The notes: generated by a model from the letters alone, not told the origin. DNA of 64,000 bases from Syntrophus sp964555065 (GCA_964555065.1 CAZKRB010000005.1:1-64000); one strand, 5' to 3'; counted from the stretch's first letter, positions 30,112 through 40,287 are shown. Numbers and translations: made by a program.

Positions 30112-32571
30112 ATGAGCCAGACTGAAACGGACCGGATCATTTCTTTAGAGATGGCGGAATTCAAGGATCACGACATTCCGCCTCTTTCCGAGACGATGGG
30201 AATGCTGTTGGTGGGAGGCCATTCGCAGCTGGATGTCTTCTCCCTTCCCTTTGCCGCGGGCGATACCACCGCCGGCAGCGAAGCCGAGCTGCAGGCCGTT
30301 GTCATCGGCAAGAGGGAAGCGGTGGATCTGCCTCTGATCATCGAGCAATCCAACTATTTTGCCGATATGCTGCGCCGAGCCGCAGCCGGAGACACCCGGA
30401 AGCGCATCGTCACCGACCTGGAGAAGTATCTGAGTGCCAATGACGAAGACGTCTGGGAGAACAGCTGGGTGCGCTTTCCCCGCTGTCTGCTGAATCCACT
30501 GGCGGAAGCAGTGCTTCAGCGTGACCTCCTGGCGGACAAGGAAGATCCGTCGCAGGGAGACCGAACGGACCGGCAGAAGTTCCTTTTCCGGCATCACGGC
30601 GAAGCGTTTCTCCGCATTCCCATCAGCTATCTCCTGAAGCTTTCCCTGGCGGAAGTGGCTGGTTCCAGTTCGTTTCGTCGTCCCCCGGAAATCCTTGAAA
30701 CGGCGATGAAGCTCCTGGATCATTTCCTCAATGACAATACGTCGCCGGAAACCTTCTCCTTTAACGTGGTTACCCCGCCACGCAACGGCTCCATCGGCGA
30801 AGCGGTCGCCCGGGAAATGGCGAAGCGGTTTCTCCTCACCTCTGTGCTGGTCATGTATGCCAATCGGCATTTCCACCTGGCGCAGGACGGACAGGAGGCG
30901 GTGGTCTATTATTCCCCTAACCCGCCCTTGAGGCAGAAACGCCTCAACAACTGCATTTCTGATTCTTTTTACCGCGAACTCTTCATGAATCCATGCCTTT
31001 CCGGCTGGCGACGAGGCGAGGCCAAGCAGGAGTATATGCATCTCTGCCACCAGGTCCTCAGCCGCAGCCAGTTAAACGCCGTGGCCAAACTCCGGGAAGC
31101 GGGCATCGTCACCAATAACCTGATTACGCTGCCCAACACGTCAAACATCAGCCTGTCCAACAACGGCACCCACGTCAGCCTGGGAAGCCGCCTGCTGGGA
31201 ACGTTGCTGGCGAATCGGGAACGCGGTTTTACGAAAGCGCATGAAAAGGTTCTCGGCGACCTGGCGGTGAAAATTGTGGAGCATTTTCTTCCCCTGTTTG
31301 TGGGAACTTACACCGCCGCTCCTTATCGACTGGATTATACGGATTTTCACCCGGAAAAAGTCCTGGCCTTTCTGCCCCATGAACTGGATTACACCCACCT
31401 GCGCATGCTCTGGCGGCGGTGGCAGAAGAAGGCTAAACTCCGGGTGCTTGGTCGTCCCTTGACCCCTTTCGGCCCCTTCTGGCTGGACCGGACGCTCAGC
31501 GCCGCCTTCAACCTGCCCGGTGATTTCATTCCTGATTTCCGCATGATCGATTACCTGGTTGCCCTGTTGAGCACGGAACGGAGTCCCGCCCTTGACGGCA
31601 GACTCCACAACAGCGACCGGCTGAAGAAGGACCTGAACGACCTGGGAGTCTTCAATGCGAAGATGTCCCTCTATCTCTTTGAAAGGCTGCGAGAGTATGA
31701 CGTCATGGGATTCTCCGGCTTTGAGGCCCGGCACTACAGTCTGTTTGAACATTTTTCCGGAGACATGGGAAAGGCGGTGGATCTTCAGAACCTTCTCTAC
31801 TGCCTGGCTTTCAAATACATGGCCACCGGCCGGGTTGCCCATGACGCGATTCCCGACCGCCCTTTTGTGGAAAGCGAGCGCCGCCAGATCATCTTCGGCG
31901 CGGCGGTCGGCATTCCCACCTTCTATATCCGGCGGGATACGGACAATGGACTGATGAAGCGGATTCTTTCCCGAGTGGAAAGAGTCAGGCAGAGCCGGCG
32001 CTATCCGCGCTGCCTGCGGGTCTACAACCTGGAATACCGGCGTGCCCTTCTGAGGATCCTTCAGGAAGAGGCCGCTGACCTCGTTGAGATGTTCGGGATG
32101 AAGGAGACGCTCCAGGATCTGGCTCTGCGGTTGGAGGAACCGAGCCGTTTTTCCGCCCTGGGAAAAATTACTGCGTCGATACTGCAAGAAGTCGGCGCCT
32201 CGTCGCCTCTGAAGGTCAAAGCCGAGGCCTTCAATCTTGCGGCGGAGCGATATTACCGCGATGGCTTGCGCCGACGCCACCTCGAAGAGGCGCTTGATTT
32301 GTTGAAGGAGGATCTTATCCCCCTGAACAGAAAAGCCGGCAGCGAGCGGCCGGAGACACGGCAGGCTTTAAACCGGGCGCTGAAGAACGATCCCCCCGGC
32401 GACTTCTTGAGCCGAATCCGCAGGAGCATTCTTGAAGACTCGGCAACGGAGGCAGACCTGCAGCGGCTGATCGTCCTCATTTTGATTTCCGTCGGCGTGG
32501 ACTTCAGGGCAGCCGATTTGACGCCGGAGAGGGAGAGCAGAAGGAGTCATCATGTTGCATCAGTATATTGA
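30112..32571 (+). CDS. Large protein of unknown function, Pho-regulated
   Basis: 819 aa from the ATG at 30112. An earlier in-frame ATG at 30079 lies inside the -10 element, so it cannot be in the transcript. The protein is soluble, with no signal peptide or clear membrane segment, and is Arg/Leu-rich and mostly helical. Its most distinctive stretch is TLPNTSNISLSNNGTHVSLGS near residue 350 (read in two parts: TLPNTSNISL and SNNGTHVSLGS). I recognise no family. Its last 20 nt overlap the phosphatidylserine decarboxylase gene, so the two are co-translated and probably act together. Confidence 0.85.
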   Translation: MSQTETDRIISLEMAEFKDHDIPPLSETMGMLLVGGHSQLDVFSLPFAAGDTTAGSEAELQAVVIGKREAVDLPLIIEQSNYFADMLRRAAAGDTRKRIVTDLEKYLSANDEDVWENSWVRFPRCLLNPLAEAVLQRDLLADKEDPSQGDRTDRQKFLFRHHGEAFLRIPISYLLKLSLAEVAGSSSFRRPPEILETAMKLLDHFLNDNTSPETFSFNVVTPPRNGSIGEAVAREMAKRFLLTSVLVMYANRHFHLAQDGQEAVVYYSPNPPLRQKRLNNCISDSFYRELFMNPCLSGWRRGEAKQEYMHLCHQVLSRSQLNAVAKLREAGIVTNNLITLPNTSNISLSNNGTHVSLGSRLLGTLLANRERGFTKAHEKVLGDLAVKIVEHFLPLFVGTYTAAPYRLDYTDFHPEKVLAFLPHELDYTHLRMLWRRWQKKAKLRVLGRPLTPFGPFWLDRTLSAAFNLPGDFIPDFRMIDYLVALLSTERSPALDGRLHNSDRLKKDLNDLGVFNAKMSLYLFERLREYDVMGFSGFEARHYSLFEHFSGDMGKAVDLQNLLYCLAFKYMATGRVAHDAIPDRPFVESERRQIIFGAAVGIPTFYIRRDTDNGLMKRILSRVERVRQSRRYPRCLRVYNLEYRRALLRILQEEAADLVEMFGMKETLQDLALRLEEPSRFSALGKITASILQEVGASSPLKVKAEAFNLAAERYYRDGLRRRHLEEALDLLKEDLIPLNRKAGSERPETRQALNRALKNDPPGDFLSRIRRSILEDSATEADLQRLIVLILISVGVDFRAADLTPERESRRSHHVASVY

Positions 32572-33571
32572 GCGGGAAAGCCGCACGGTGCGCGGGGAAA
32601 ATTTTCTGGGTCAGCAAGGCATCCGCTTCATCTATTCCCATCTTCGCGAAAATGCCCCGCTGATGTTCCGCATGGTGACCAGCGCCCGGATGTCGCGTCT
32701 TTTGGCATGGATCAACTTCAGCAGCCTGCTAAACGAAAAGCTCAACGGAAGCCGCAGTTTCTTAAAGGCCGCCGGCATTGATCTCCGTGAATGCCTGGGA
32801 ACCCCCGCCCATCTCGACACCCCGCAGAAAATCTTCGAGCGAAAAATCCGTTACTGGGAATGCCGTCCCATGCCCAATGATCCGGCAGCGGTTGTGTCTC
32901 CCTGCGACGGCCGCATGCTGGCAGGATCCTTCGATACCGACTCGGCTATCTTTATTAAGGGAAAGTTCTTTGATTTTGAAGAGATCCTCGGACGCAACAA
33001 AAAAACGTGGTTGACAGCCCTGGATCAGGGCCAGTTCGCTGTGTTCCGCCTGACGCCGGATCGTTATCATTACAACCACACTCCTGTTGCGGGAAGGATT
33101 CTGGATTTCTATGCAATCGCCGGCCAGTACCATGCTTGCCATCCCGAGGCCGTGGTTTCCATGGTGACGCCGTACTCTAAGAACAAGCGGATCGTCACCA
33201 TCATCGATACGGACGTCCCCGGCGGCACCCAGGTGGGGATTGTGGCCATGGTGGAAGTCGTGGCCCTCATGATCGGCGATATCGTCCAATGCTACAGCGA
33301 AAAAAAGTACGACAATCCCTGTTCCGTCGGCACGGGGATCTTCGTGAAGAAGGGATGCCCCAAGAGTCTCTTCCGTCCCGGCAGCAGCACGGTCGTGCTC
33401 GTTTTCCAGCAGGGTCGTCTTCGGTTCGAGGAAGACATCATCTGGAACATGTACGCTCCAGGCGTGGAGAGCATCTTCAGCCGGCGTTTCTCCCAGCCCC
33501 TGGTGGAAACAGATATTCAGGTAAGAGCCCTTGTCGGTAAAGCAGTGCGTCAGGGTGACGCGGGAAATTGA
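32552..33571 (+). CDS. psd: Phosphatidylserine decarboxylase
   Basis: Makes phosphatidylethanolamine from phosphatidylserine using a pyruvoyl group formed by self-cleavage. The cleavage site PGSS (Gly277-Ser278) is of the GSS type rather than the LGST of E. coli. Asp119 (SPCDGRM) and a His in DRYHYNHTP fit the catalytic Asp-His-Ser triad, and the VGAM-like segment IVAMVEV follows. 339 aa. It lies in an operon behind a Pho box, which is unexpected for a phospholipid enzyme. Confidence 0.9.
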   Translation: MLHQYIERESRTVRGENFLGQQGIRFIYSHLRENAPLMFRMVTSARMSRLLAWINFSSLLNEKLNGSRSFLKAAGIDLRECLGTPAHLDTPQKIFERKIRYWECRPMPNDPAAVVSPCDGRMLAGSFDTDSAIFIKGKFFDFEEILGRNKKTWLTALDQGQFAVFRLTPDRYHYNHTPVAGRILDFYAIAGQYHACHPEAVVSMVTPYSKNKRIVTIIDTDVPGGTQVGIVAMVEVVALMIGDIVQCYSEKKYDNPCSVGTGIFVKKGCPKSLFRPGSSTVVLVFQQGRLRFEEDIIWNMYAPGVESIFSRRFSQPLVETDIQVRALVGKAVRQGDAGN

Positions 33572-33598
33572 AGGGAACGCTTTCAGAGGAGGTCGACC

Positions 33599-34009
33599 AT
33601 GAACGAAGAAGCAAAGACGTATTATCGCAACCTGCTGATGTTTAAGATTGATGAACTCAATTCGTCCGCCCGCAAGACGGTTTCGGATATGAAGGCGGGC
33701 ATGGGACGATTGGCGGATCCCCTCGATCAGGCGTCTATTGAGTCTGCTCAGCAGATGGAATTGTCCATCCGGGGGCGGGAAAGAGAAACCCTCAACGAAA
33801 TGCGCCAGGCCCTGCTTCGGATCGACAGCGGAATTTTCGGAGTCTGCGGGATTTGTGAAAAGCCCATTTCCGAAGGGCGACTGATGGCCAGGCCGACAAC
33901 CCTGCTATGCCGGAATTGTCAGCAGCGGGAAGAAAAGATGACCCAGGCCATCCGGAACCGTTCTTTAAGAGGCGGGCGGTATTTGGGTTATGATGCCTGC
34001 TTTGAATGA
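33599..34009 (+). CDS. DksA/TraR-family zinc-finger protein
   Basis: 136 aa. An N-terminal coiled coil carries DPLDQAS at its tip, matching the functional DxxDxA of DksA, and a C4 zinc finger has Cys83/86 and Cys104/107 (CGIC ... CRNC). DksA acts in the RNA polymerase secondary channel with ppGpp. It lies 27 nt after psd, possibly in the same transcript, and upstream of phoB. RBS AGGAGGTCG. Confidence 0.92.
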   Translation: MNEEAKTYYRNLLMFKIDELNSSARKTVSDMKAGMGRLADPLDQASIESAQQMELSIRGRERETLNEMRQALLRIDSGIFGVCGICEKPISEGRLMARPTTLLCRNCQQREEKMTQAIRNRSLRGGRYLGYDACFE

Positions 34010-34051
34010 GTGCAGGGAACCCCTTCCTGATATACGGAGGCGAGAAGAAGC

Positions 34052-34771
34052 ATGACTGGAGGGCAGAGCCGGAATCGGACGATCCTCGTCGTCGACGACG
34101 AAAAGGACATCACGGATCTCCTGAGCTATAACCTGAATCTGGAAGGATTCAAGATCCTAGTGGCAGGCAACGGCCTGGAGGCCATCGAAATCGCCCGGAG
34201 GAATCGGCCGGATATGATCATTCTCGATTGGATGATGCCGGAGATGGATGGACTGGAAACATGCCGTAATCTGAGGAAATATTCTGAAACGGAACATACG
34301 CCGATCATCATGCTGACCGCCAAGGCGAATTCCGTGGATAAAGTCCTGGGGCTCGAAATGGGAGTCGATGATTATGTGACCAAGCCCTTTGATCTGCGGG
34401 AGCTTTTTGCCCGGATCAGAGCGGTCATGCGCCGGACGGAAACACCCCGGGTAGAGGAGGGGCAGAAAATCATTGTTTTTCAGGATATCCGCATCGATCT
34501 CAATTATCACAAGGTAACCGTCAGGGATAAAAATGTGGAAATGAGTCCGAAGGAAATCAAGCTTCTGACCTTTCTCATTCAACATCCCGGAAGGGTTTTT
34601 ACTCGAGAGGCTTTGCTGGACGCTGTCTGGGGGAATGAATCCTTCGTAGAACCGAGAACGGTGGATGTTCATATCAGCCGATTACGGTCGCTGGTGGAAA
34701 AGGATAAAGATAAGCCCCAGTATCTCCTGACGGTGAGGAGTTTCGGTTACAAGTTCGCAGACGTCGACTGA
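34052..34771 (+). CDS. phoB: Phosphate regulon response regulator PhoB
   Basis: 239 aa, OmpR-type. The receiver domain has acidic residues at 15-16, phospho-acceptor Asp59 in ILDWMMPEMDG and Lys in VTKPF. A winged-helix DNA-binding domain follows (EIKLLTFLIQHPGRVFTRE and the VDVHISRLR recognition region). It would bind the 11-bp direct repeats found through 30-55 kb. The cognate kinase gene is 24 kb downstream. No Pho box is seen directly upstream. Confidence 0.9.
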   Translation: MTGGQSRNRTILVVDDEKDITDLLSYNLNLEGFKILVAGNGLEAIEIARRNRPDMIILDWMMPEMDGLETCRNLRKYSETEHTPIIMLTAKANSVDKVLGLEMGVDDYVTKPFDLRELFARIRAVMRRTETPRVEEGQKIIVFQDIRIDLNYHKVTVRDKNVEMSPKEIKLLTFLIQHPGRVFTREALLDAVWGNESFVEPRTVDVHISRLRSLVEKDKDKPQYLLTVRSFGYKFADVD

Positions 34772-34778
34772 GGATCGC

Positions 34779-35858
34779 ATGATGAGTCAATTGATTTCCA
34801 CGGTGAATCCAAACGGTCTGTTTGTTCTATGCCTGAGTGTTCTGCTGCTGCTCTTTTTTTCCTGGTCATTCCGCAATCTTCCGCGGGAACACTGGCAGAT
34901 CCTTGCCTGTGTTCCGGGAGAAAAAAGCCAGGGGGGAAGGCGACAGGGGACAAACTACACCTGGTACGGCTTTTTCCTGGCAACCGCTTACATTTCCGCC
35001 GTGTTCGTTTTCCTGGTCCTGATGGGTTCCCTGGGAGCGCCAAAACCGGCTTCCCTTTTTCTGATTGTCCTGGTGCTGTCCATTTGCACCCCCCTTGCCG
35101 GCATCCTGGCGCAATGGGTTGAGGGAAAACGGTTTACCCTGACGGTGGGGGGCGCCGTTTTCGCGGGTCTCATCCTTGCCCCCTGGATCCTGGTGGGATG
35201 GAACGCACTGCTGAGTCGTTTTTTCGCCTTTTCCTTCCCTGTCCTGGCAACGCTCAGTGCCATGGCCATTGCCCATGTCCTGGGAGAAGGGATGGGGCGT
35301 CTGGCCTGTATCAGCTTCGGCTGCTGCTACGGCAGACCCCTGTCCGACCTCCCGCCATTTTTCCGGAAACTATTTGCCCCCTTCGGCATGACCTTTTTCG
35401 GGAAAATGAAGAAGATTGCCTATGCCCACGGGCTCGACGGCAAGCCGGTTGTACCAGCCCAGGCGTTGACCGCCGTTCTGTATGCCGCGCTGAGCCTCTG
35501 GAGTCTCTGGCTTTTTCTGGAAGGGTCCTACATTCTCTCTTTTTCCGTTGCGCTCGGCGGCGCCCATGGCTGGCGGATTCTCTCCGAATTTCTCCGGGCC
35601 GATTACCGGGGTCGGAAGAGGTTCTCCGCTTACCAGATGATGTCCCTGTCCGCTTTCCCCTATGGACTGGTTCTGCTCTTCCTCTTTCCGCCGTCCGCAA
35701 AGGTCGAACCCGGCATCGCATCGGGTCTGGCCTCGCTCTGGTCGCCTGAGATCATTCTTTTCCTGCAGATTCTCTGGCTCATCCTCTTCCTTTATACCGG
35801 GAGAAGCAAGGTGACGGCGGCAGATATTACGCTCTATGTCGTCAAAGAGAGAATCTGA
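34779..35858 (+). CDS. Lgt-like prolipoprotein diacylglyceryl transferase family membrane protein
   Basis: 359 aa, about eight hydrophobic segments. The signature GEGMGRLACISFGCCYGRP resembles the Lgt G-R-x-G region of the family, and the C-terminal SEFLRADYRGRKRFSAYQ corresponds to the conserved C-terminal Arg motif. It may be a true Lgt or a phospholipid-linked paralogue. It follows phoB by 7 nt. Confidence 0.72.
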   Translation: MMSQLISTVNPNGLFVLCLSVLLLLFFSWSFRNLPREHWQILACVPGEKSQGGRRQGTNYTWYGFFLATAYISAVFVFLVLMGSLGAPKPASLFLIVLVLSICTPLAGILAQWVEGKRFTLTVGGAVFAGLILAPWILVGWNALLSRFFAFSFPVLATLSAMAIAHVLGEGMGRLACISFGCCYGRPLSDLPPFFRKLFAPFGMTFFGKMKKIAYAHGLDGKPVVPAQALTAVLYAALSLWSLWLFLEGSYILSFSVALGGAHGWRILSEFLRADYRGRKRFSAYQMMSLSAFPYGLVLLFLFPPSAKVEPGIASGLASLWSPEIILFLQILWLILFLYTGRSKVTAADITLYVVKERI

Positions 35859-35894
35859 AATCAAAGGGCAGGAACCACCGGACGCTCATCATGA

Positions 35895-37311
35895 ATGAAA
35901 GGACGCGAGTTACCGATGAACGAGGTACGTGATGCTAAAAACGTGACCGTCCCTTCCCCTCCGATGGTCAAAAAGTTTCCCCGGGTAAAACCCATCCGCC
36001 ATCCCCATCCCTATGACCGCATGATCCATAGCCTTATGGAAGGCGTGGGGATTGTCAACGAGGCGGGGACGATCCTTTTTGCCAATGAAACCTTGAGCGA
36101 CCTTCTGCAGTCGCAGAAAATGGAAGCCATCGGCAGAATTGCCGGCGGAATTGCCCATGATTTCAATAATATTTTAACGGCTATCCTGGGAAACGCAGGC
36201 CTGGCGGAACAGGTGTGCGATCCCCGGACCGAGGCCGCGAAGCGGATCAGAGCCATCAAGGATGCCGCGGATCGAGCCGCGAATCTGACGCGGCAGCTTA
36301 CTGACCATCAGCAGGAAACAGAAAGTGAATCCCGTCATTTTCAACATCAACACCGCCGTCTTAAATGTGGGGAAAATCCTGGAGCGGATTCTGGGCGAGG
36401 ATATCGTTCTGCAGATCGCCATCGATGAACAGGCGAGGAATATTTACGCGGATCCGTCCCAGGCGGAACAGGTCGTCCTCAACCTGACCGTTAATGGCCG
36501 CGATGCCATGCCTCACGGTGGAACTCTGACCATTGTAACGGAGAATGTCAACCTGGATCAAACTTTCTGCAGCAACCATCCCGATGCGGTCCCCGGTGAA
36601 TATGTCCGGCTTTCCGTTTCCGACACGGGAACGGGCATCCCGAGGGATAACCTGGGATATATTTTTGATCCCTTTTATACGACCAAAAAGGTCGGCACCG
36701 GGCTTGGCCTTTCCATCGTTTACAGCATCATCAAACGCTATGCCGGCCATATCGAAGTTGAAACTGCAACGCGGAGCGGATCGACGTTCCACATTTACCT
36801 CCCGGCCGTATCCGGTGCGGGAAAGGTTGCCCCTGATTCCTCGCCCGCTCCGGAAAGGGCGGTTCGGCTGTCCGGGAAAACGATCCTCATTGTTGAAGAT
36901 GAAGAGGGCATCCGGGAGATCCTTACCGATCTCCTGCAGATGATGGAGTGCAGAACGCTTTCCGCCTCTTCTGCGGAGGAGGCCCTTGCCCGATACGGGG
37001 AGGGGAAAGAGCCGATTGATCTTCTGATCACGGATATCATTCTTCCGGGGAAACGGGGGCCGGAAATGGCCGGAGAATTTCAAGCCCTTTATCCGGGCCT
37101 CAAGGTTATCTTCATGTCCGGATACCCCGATGACAAGATCGGGAACTCAACCCTCAACAGGGAAAAGACTCTTTTTATTGCGAAACCCTTTACCCTGGCT
37201 CAGATGAGGGAAACGCTGCACCGGGTTTCTGCCCCGGGCGAAAAAGGAGAAACGCCTTCCCTGGATTGGAAGCAACGTCGCCTGCAGGCGCTTGAGGATG
37301 AACTTGAATGA
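35895..37311 (+). pseudogene. Hybrid sensor histidine kinase/response regulator, frameshifted
   Basis: The first frame gives a shortened PAS-like start (MEGVGIVNEAGTILFANETL), then the H-box AGGIAHDFNNILTAI. Around 36300 one extra base (an A after CGGCAGCTT) shifts the frame. Removing it continues as LLTISRKQKVNPVIF into the next frame, which carries the ATPase (FDPFYTTKKVGTGLGLSIV) and a receiver domain (DLLITDIILPGKRG). The PAS core between residues about 60 and 65 is missing compared with relatives. It may be a true lesion or a sequencing error. The stop overlaps pyk by 4 nt. Confidence 0.85.
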
Positions 37312-38789
37312 AAAAAACAAAAATCGTCTGTACGATATCCGACAGGAATTGTGACTTGGCCTTTTTAAGGAAGCTGTATAAAGCGGGGATGAATGTGGTG
37401 CGCCTGAATACAGCCCACTCCTCTTTTAAACAGGCGCAAAAAATCATCGATCATGTCCGGGGCGTCTCGGATCGTATTGCCATCCTGGTGGATACCAAGG
37501 GACCAGAAATTAGAACCACTCGCGTGCGGGAACCTGTTGAAGTGGCCGCAGGCGACCGATTGATCATCAAAGGGGATCCCGATAAGGAAGGCACGCCGCG
37601 TTGCCTTTACGTCAGCCATCCGGAATTTGTAAAGGATGTACCCCTCAACAGCCAGATCCTTGTGGATGATGGCTCCCTGAAAATGATCGTGGTGGAGAAA
37701 GGCGAAGACCATCTGTGCTGCGAAGCGAAGAATGACGGGAAGATTGAAAGCCATAAAAGCATCAATGTGCCTTCGGTTTCCTTCGGGCTTCCTTCGCTCA
37801 GTGAAAAAGACAAAGCGTTTATCGCATTCTGTATCGAGCAGGATATTGATTTCATCGCCCATTCTTTTGTGAGAAACAAAGATGACATCTTGGCCATTCA
37901 GGATCTCCTGGACGCGCATCACAGCAAAATCAAAATTATCGCCAAAATAGAGAATCAGGCCGGCGTAGACAACCTGGACGAAATTCTGGACTGTGCCTAT
38001 GGCGCCATGGTCGCCAGAGGGGACCTGGGCATTGAAATGCCCTATGAAAAGATTCCTGGAACCCAGAAACTCATCATCAACAAATGCATCTCCCGCCGCA
38101 AACCGGTCATCATCGCCGCCCAAATGCTCCATTCCATGATCGACAACCCCCGCCCGACCCGTGCTGAAGTCAGTGATATTGCAAATGCGATTTTCAGCAA
38201 AACCGATGCGATCATGCTGAGCGGCGAAACGGCCTATGGAAGATATCCTTACGAAGCGGTGGAAACGATGGCCCGCGTCGCCAGGGAAGTTGAAAAATCA
38301 AGGAGCGATCTCCATGAGATCCCCATGTTTGTGTTGAGCAACAAACGCTCCGCCTATCTTACGAAAACGGCCGTTGAGGCAGCCATTGCCCTGAATGCCA
38401 GGGCCATCATTGCGGATAGTGAAACCGGCCGCTCCATTCGCAATATGGCAGGCTATCGGGGGAGAAAACCGATCTTTGCCTTCTGTTATGATAAACGAAC
38501 GGTTCGGGAACTTGCCCTTTCGTTCGGCGTCTTCGCCGAATCCATCGAAGAAACTAAAAATAGTTACGAATTCGTGTACAAGGCCCTTTCCCGCTGCCTC
38601 GAACAAAACCGTTTAAAAAAAGAAGATCTGGTGGTTGTTATTGCAGGAAACTACGGGAGCAGCTTCGGGGCTTCCTTCATTGAAATAAGCCCCGTGGAAA
38701 TTCTCCTGAACCGCCATGAAAACATCTCAGACATCAAGCAGCAATCTCCTGTTGAAGCCAATGCCCCCTTGCGCACCCCCACGGCGTAG
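37308..38789 (+). CDS. pyk: Pyruvate kinase
   Basis: Converts phosphoenolpyruvate and ADP to pyruvate and ATP. TKIVCTISDRN, NTAHSSF, VDTKGPEIRTT, KIENQAGVDNLDEIL, MVARGDLGIEMP and SGETAYGRYP are all present, with a C-terminal regulatory domain. At 493 aa it is near normal. It overlaps the kinase pseudogene by 4 nt (ATGA). Confidence 0.94.
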   Translation: MKKTKIVCTISDRNCDLAFLRKLYKAGMNVVRLNTAHSSFKQAQKIIDHVRGVSDRIAILVDTKGPEIRTTRVREPVEVAAGDRLIIKGDPDKEGTPRCLYVSHPEFVKDVPLNSQILVDDGSLKMIVVEKGEDHLCCEAKNDGKIESHKSINVPSVSFGLPSLSEKDKAFIAFCIEQDIDFIAHSFVRNKDDILAIQDLLDAHHSKIKIIAKIENQAGVDNLDEILDCAYGAMVARGDLGIEMPYEKIPGTQKLIINKCISRRKPVIIAAQMLHSMIDNPRPTRAEVSDIANAIFSKTDAIMLSGETAYGRYPYEAVETMARVAREVEKSRSDLHEIPMFVLSNKRSAYLTKTAVEAAIALNARAIIADSETGRSIRNMAGYRGRKPIFAFCYDKRTVRELALSFGVFAESIEETKNSYEFVYKALSRCLEQNRLKKEDLVVVIAGNYGSSFGASFIEISPVEILLNRHENISDIKQQSPVEANAPLRTPTA

Positions 38790-38859
38790 AAGAACCGGCA
38801 CAGAATCCGCCCAATCTTGACTCTTGCGGCCATAAAAATTGGGGAACGCTCCCCTGCCC

Positions 38860-40143
38860 TCATAACAAACCGGCCATACGGTCTGCCAGACTGCTACGCG
38901 CGCTTTTTTTGAGATTCAAGTAACAGAAATCTTCTTCATTGATCAGCCTGGCGATCAGATAGGCCAGTCCGTTGCTCTCCGCATCCAGATAGGGCGTGTC
39001 GATCTGTTCGAGATCGCCGGTAAAAACGATCTTGCTGCCCTCCCCCAGCCTGGTGATCAGTGTTTTTACGTCCAGGGGGCGCAGATTCTGCGCTTCATCG
39101 ATGATGACGTAGCGGCCAGGCAGGCTCCGGCCTCGAATATACGTCAGGTTTCCGACTTCCAGGTAACCCTTGTCGATGAGGTACTGATAACTTTTGTATT
39201 CTCTTTTCCCCGTCTCCTTATTTTCCCCGATGTCTTTCGGCGTCTTGTAAAGGACTTCGAGATTGTCATAGATGGGCTGCATCCAGGGATCGATTTTTTC
39301 CGCAAGATCCCCCGGCAGAAACCCGATATCATATCCATTCATCGGAACCGTGGGTCTGGCGACCATCACCTTCTCAAAGAGCGGACCGGACTTTTTTGTA
39401 GTTTGATGCAATGCCGCCGCCAGCGCCAGCAGGGTTTTTCCGGAACCGGCTTTGCCGGTCAGGGCCACGACACTGATATCCGGACTGGTCAAGGCATCCA
39501 TGGCACAGATCTGACCGATGTTTTTGGGAGAAATGCCGTTCAAATCGCGATGCGTGCGAATGGGACATCGCAGTTCATTCGACCAGAGACGGTAAATCTC
39601 CTCGCCCTGGCACTGGTACCGGACGGACAAGATGCCGTTGTTGTAGTCTTTATCCGCCAGAACGGAGCCATATTTCTGGAAGAGGGTGGTTTTATCCCGT
39701 TTATAGTCCTGGGCGGCGATCTTCACGGCTCCCGCTTTAATGCGAACGGAGGTGTCCTTGGAGACAAGCACGACATTCGGAACATCGTTTTGCTTCAGGG
39801 TCATGGCGAAGGAAATGATGAGATTGGCCGAGTTGTCCTCCCGGAAGTGATTTTCTTCCTCAACCTCCACGCGCAAACGTCCGCCGCCGGTCAGGGCAAT
39901 TCCCCCGGAAATGTCCCCCTGCCCGGCATAGACCCCGAGAAGCCTCAGTGCCTTACGGGCGGAATAAGGAACTTCTCCCGCCCCGGATTTCAGGTTATCC
40001 AGTTCCTCGATCACCCGGATCGGGATCACCACATCATTCTCTTCGAAGGATTCCAGAGCATTGAAATCGTGAATCAAGACATTCGTGTCCAGCACAAACG
40101 TCTTCTTTCTCTGTCTGCTGCTGCCTGATTCGCCTTCCGCCAT
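38860..40143 (-). CDS. PIN-PhoH fusion protein (PhoH2/YlaK type)
   Basis: 427 aa. The N-terminal PIN nuclease domain (VLDTNVLIHDFNAL, acidic residues) is fused to a PhoH ATPase with Walker A ALTGKAGSGKTLLAL and VIIDEAQNLRP. This type is an RNA-directed nuclease/helicase in toxin-antitoxin-like or RNA-quality roles in other bacteria. The start at 40143 has AGGAG 7 nt upstream; an earlier ATG at 40170 lacks support. A Pho box promoter lies upstream, in line with the PhoH name. Confidence 0.93.
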   Translation of the reverse strand: MAEGESGSSRQRKKTFVLDTNVLIHDFNALESFEENDVVIPIRVIEELDNLKSGAGEVPYSARKALRLLGVYAGQGDISGGIALTGGGRLRVEVEEENHFREDNSANLIISFAMTLKQNDVPNVVLVSKDTSVRIKAGAVKIAAQDYKRDKTTLFQKYGSVLADKDYNNGILSVRYQCQGEEIYRLWSNELRCPIRTHRDLNGISPKNIGQICAMDALTSPDISVVALTGKAGSGKTLLALAAALHQTTKKSGPLFEKVMVARPTVPMNGYDIGFLPGDLAEKIDPWMQPIYDNLEVLYKTPKDIGENKETGKREYKSYQYLIDKGYLEVGNLTYIRGRSLPGRYVIIDEAQNLRPLDVKTLITRLGEGSKIVFTGDLEQIDTPYLDAESNGLAYLIARLINEEDFCYLNLKKSARSSLADRMAGLL

Positions 40144-40214
40144 ACCTTCGCTCCTGATGATCGTACGCAATCTTGAAGTTAGTTTCTTCTGTGTCCGGAT
40201 TCTGAAGTGAAATC

Positions 40215-40268
40215 AGTAAATCAAAGGAATGTTACCTTGGTGTGACGAATCAATGAAATAATTATGAA
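40215..40268 (-). promoter_or_regulatory. Pho box promoter of the PIN-PhoH gene
   Basis: On the minus strand TTCAT (40264-40268), TTCAT (40253), GTCAC (40242) and GTAAC (40231) are each 11 bp apart, and the -10 TTTACT lies at 40215-40220, 15 bp after the last half-site begins. It is back to back with the next Pho box, 19 bp away. Confidence 0.85.
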
Positions 40269-40287
40269 CTCCATTGCGAAAGAGAAT

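Noticed and set aside
34010..34051. Pho box directly upstream of phoB
   Set aside because: No phased half-sites are present, so phoB is probably expressed from an upstream promoter, possibly the 30030 one.
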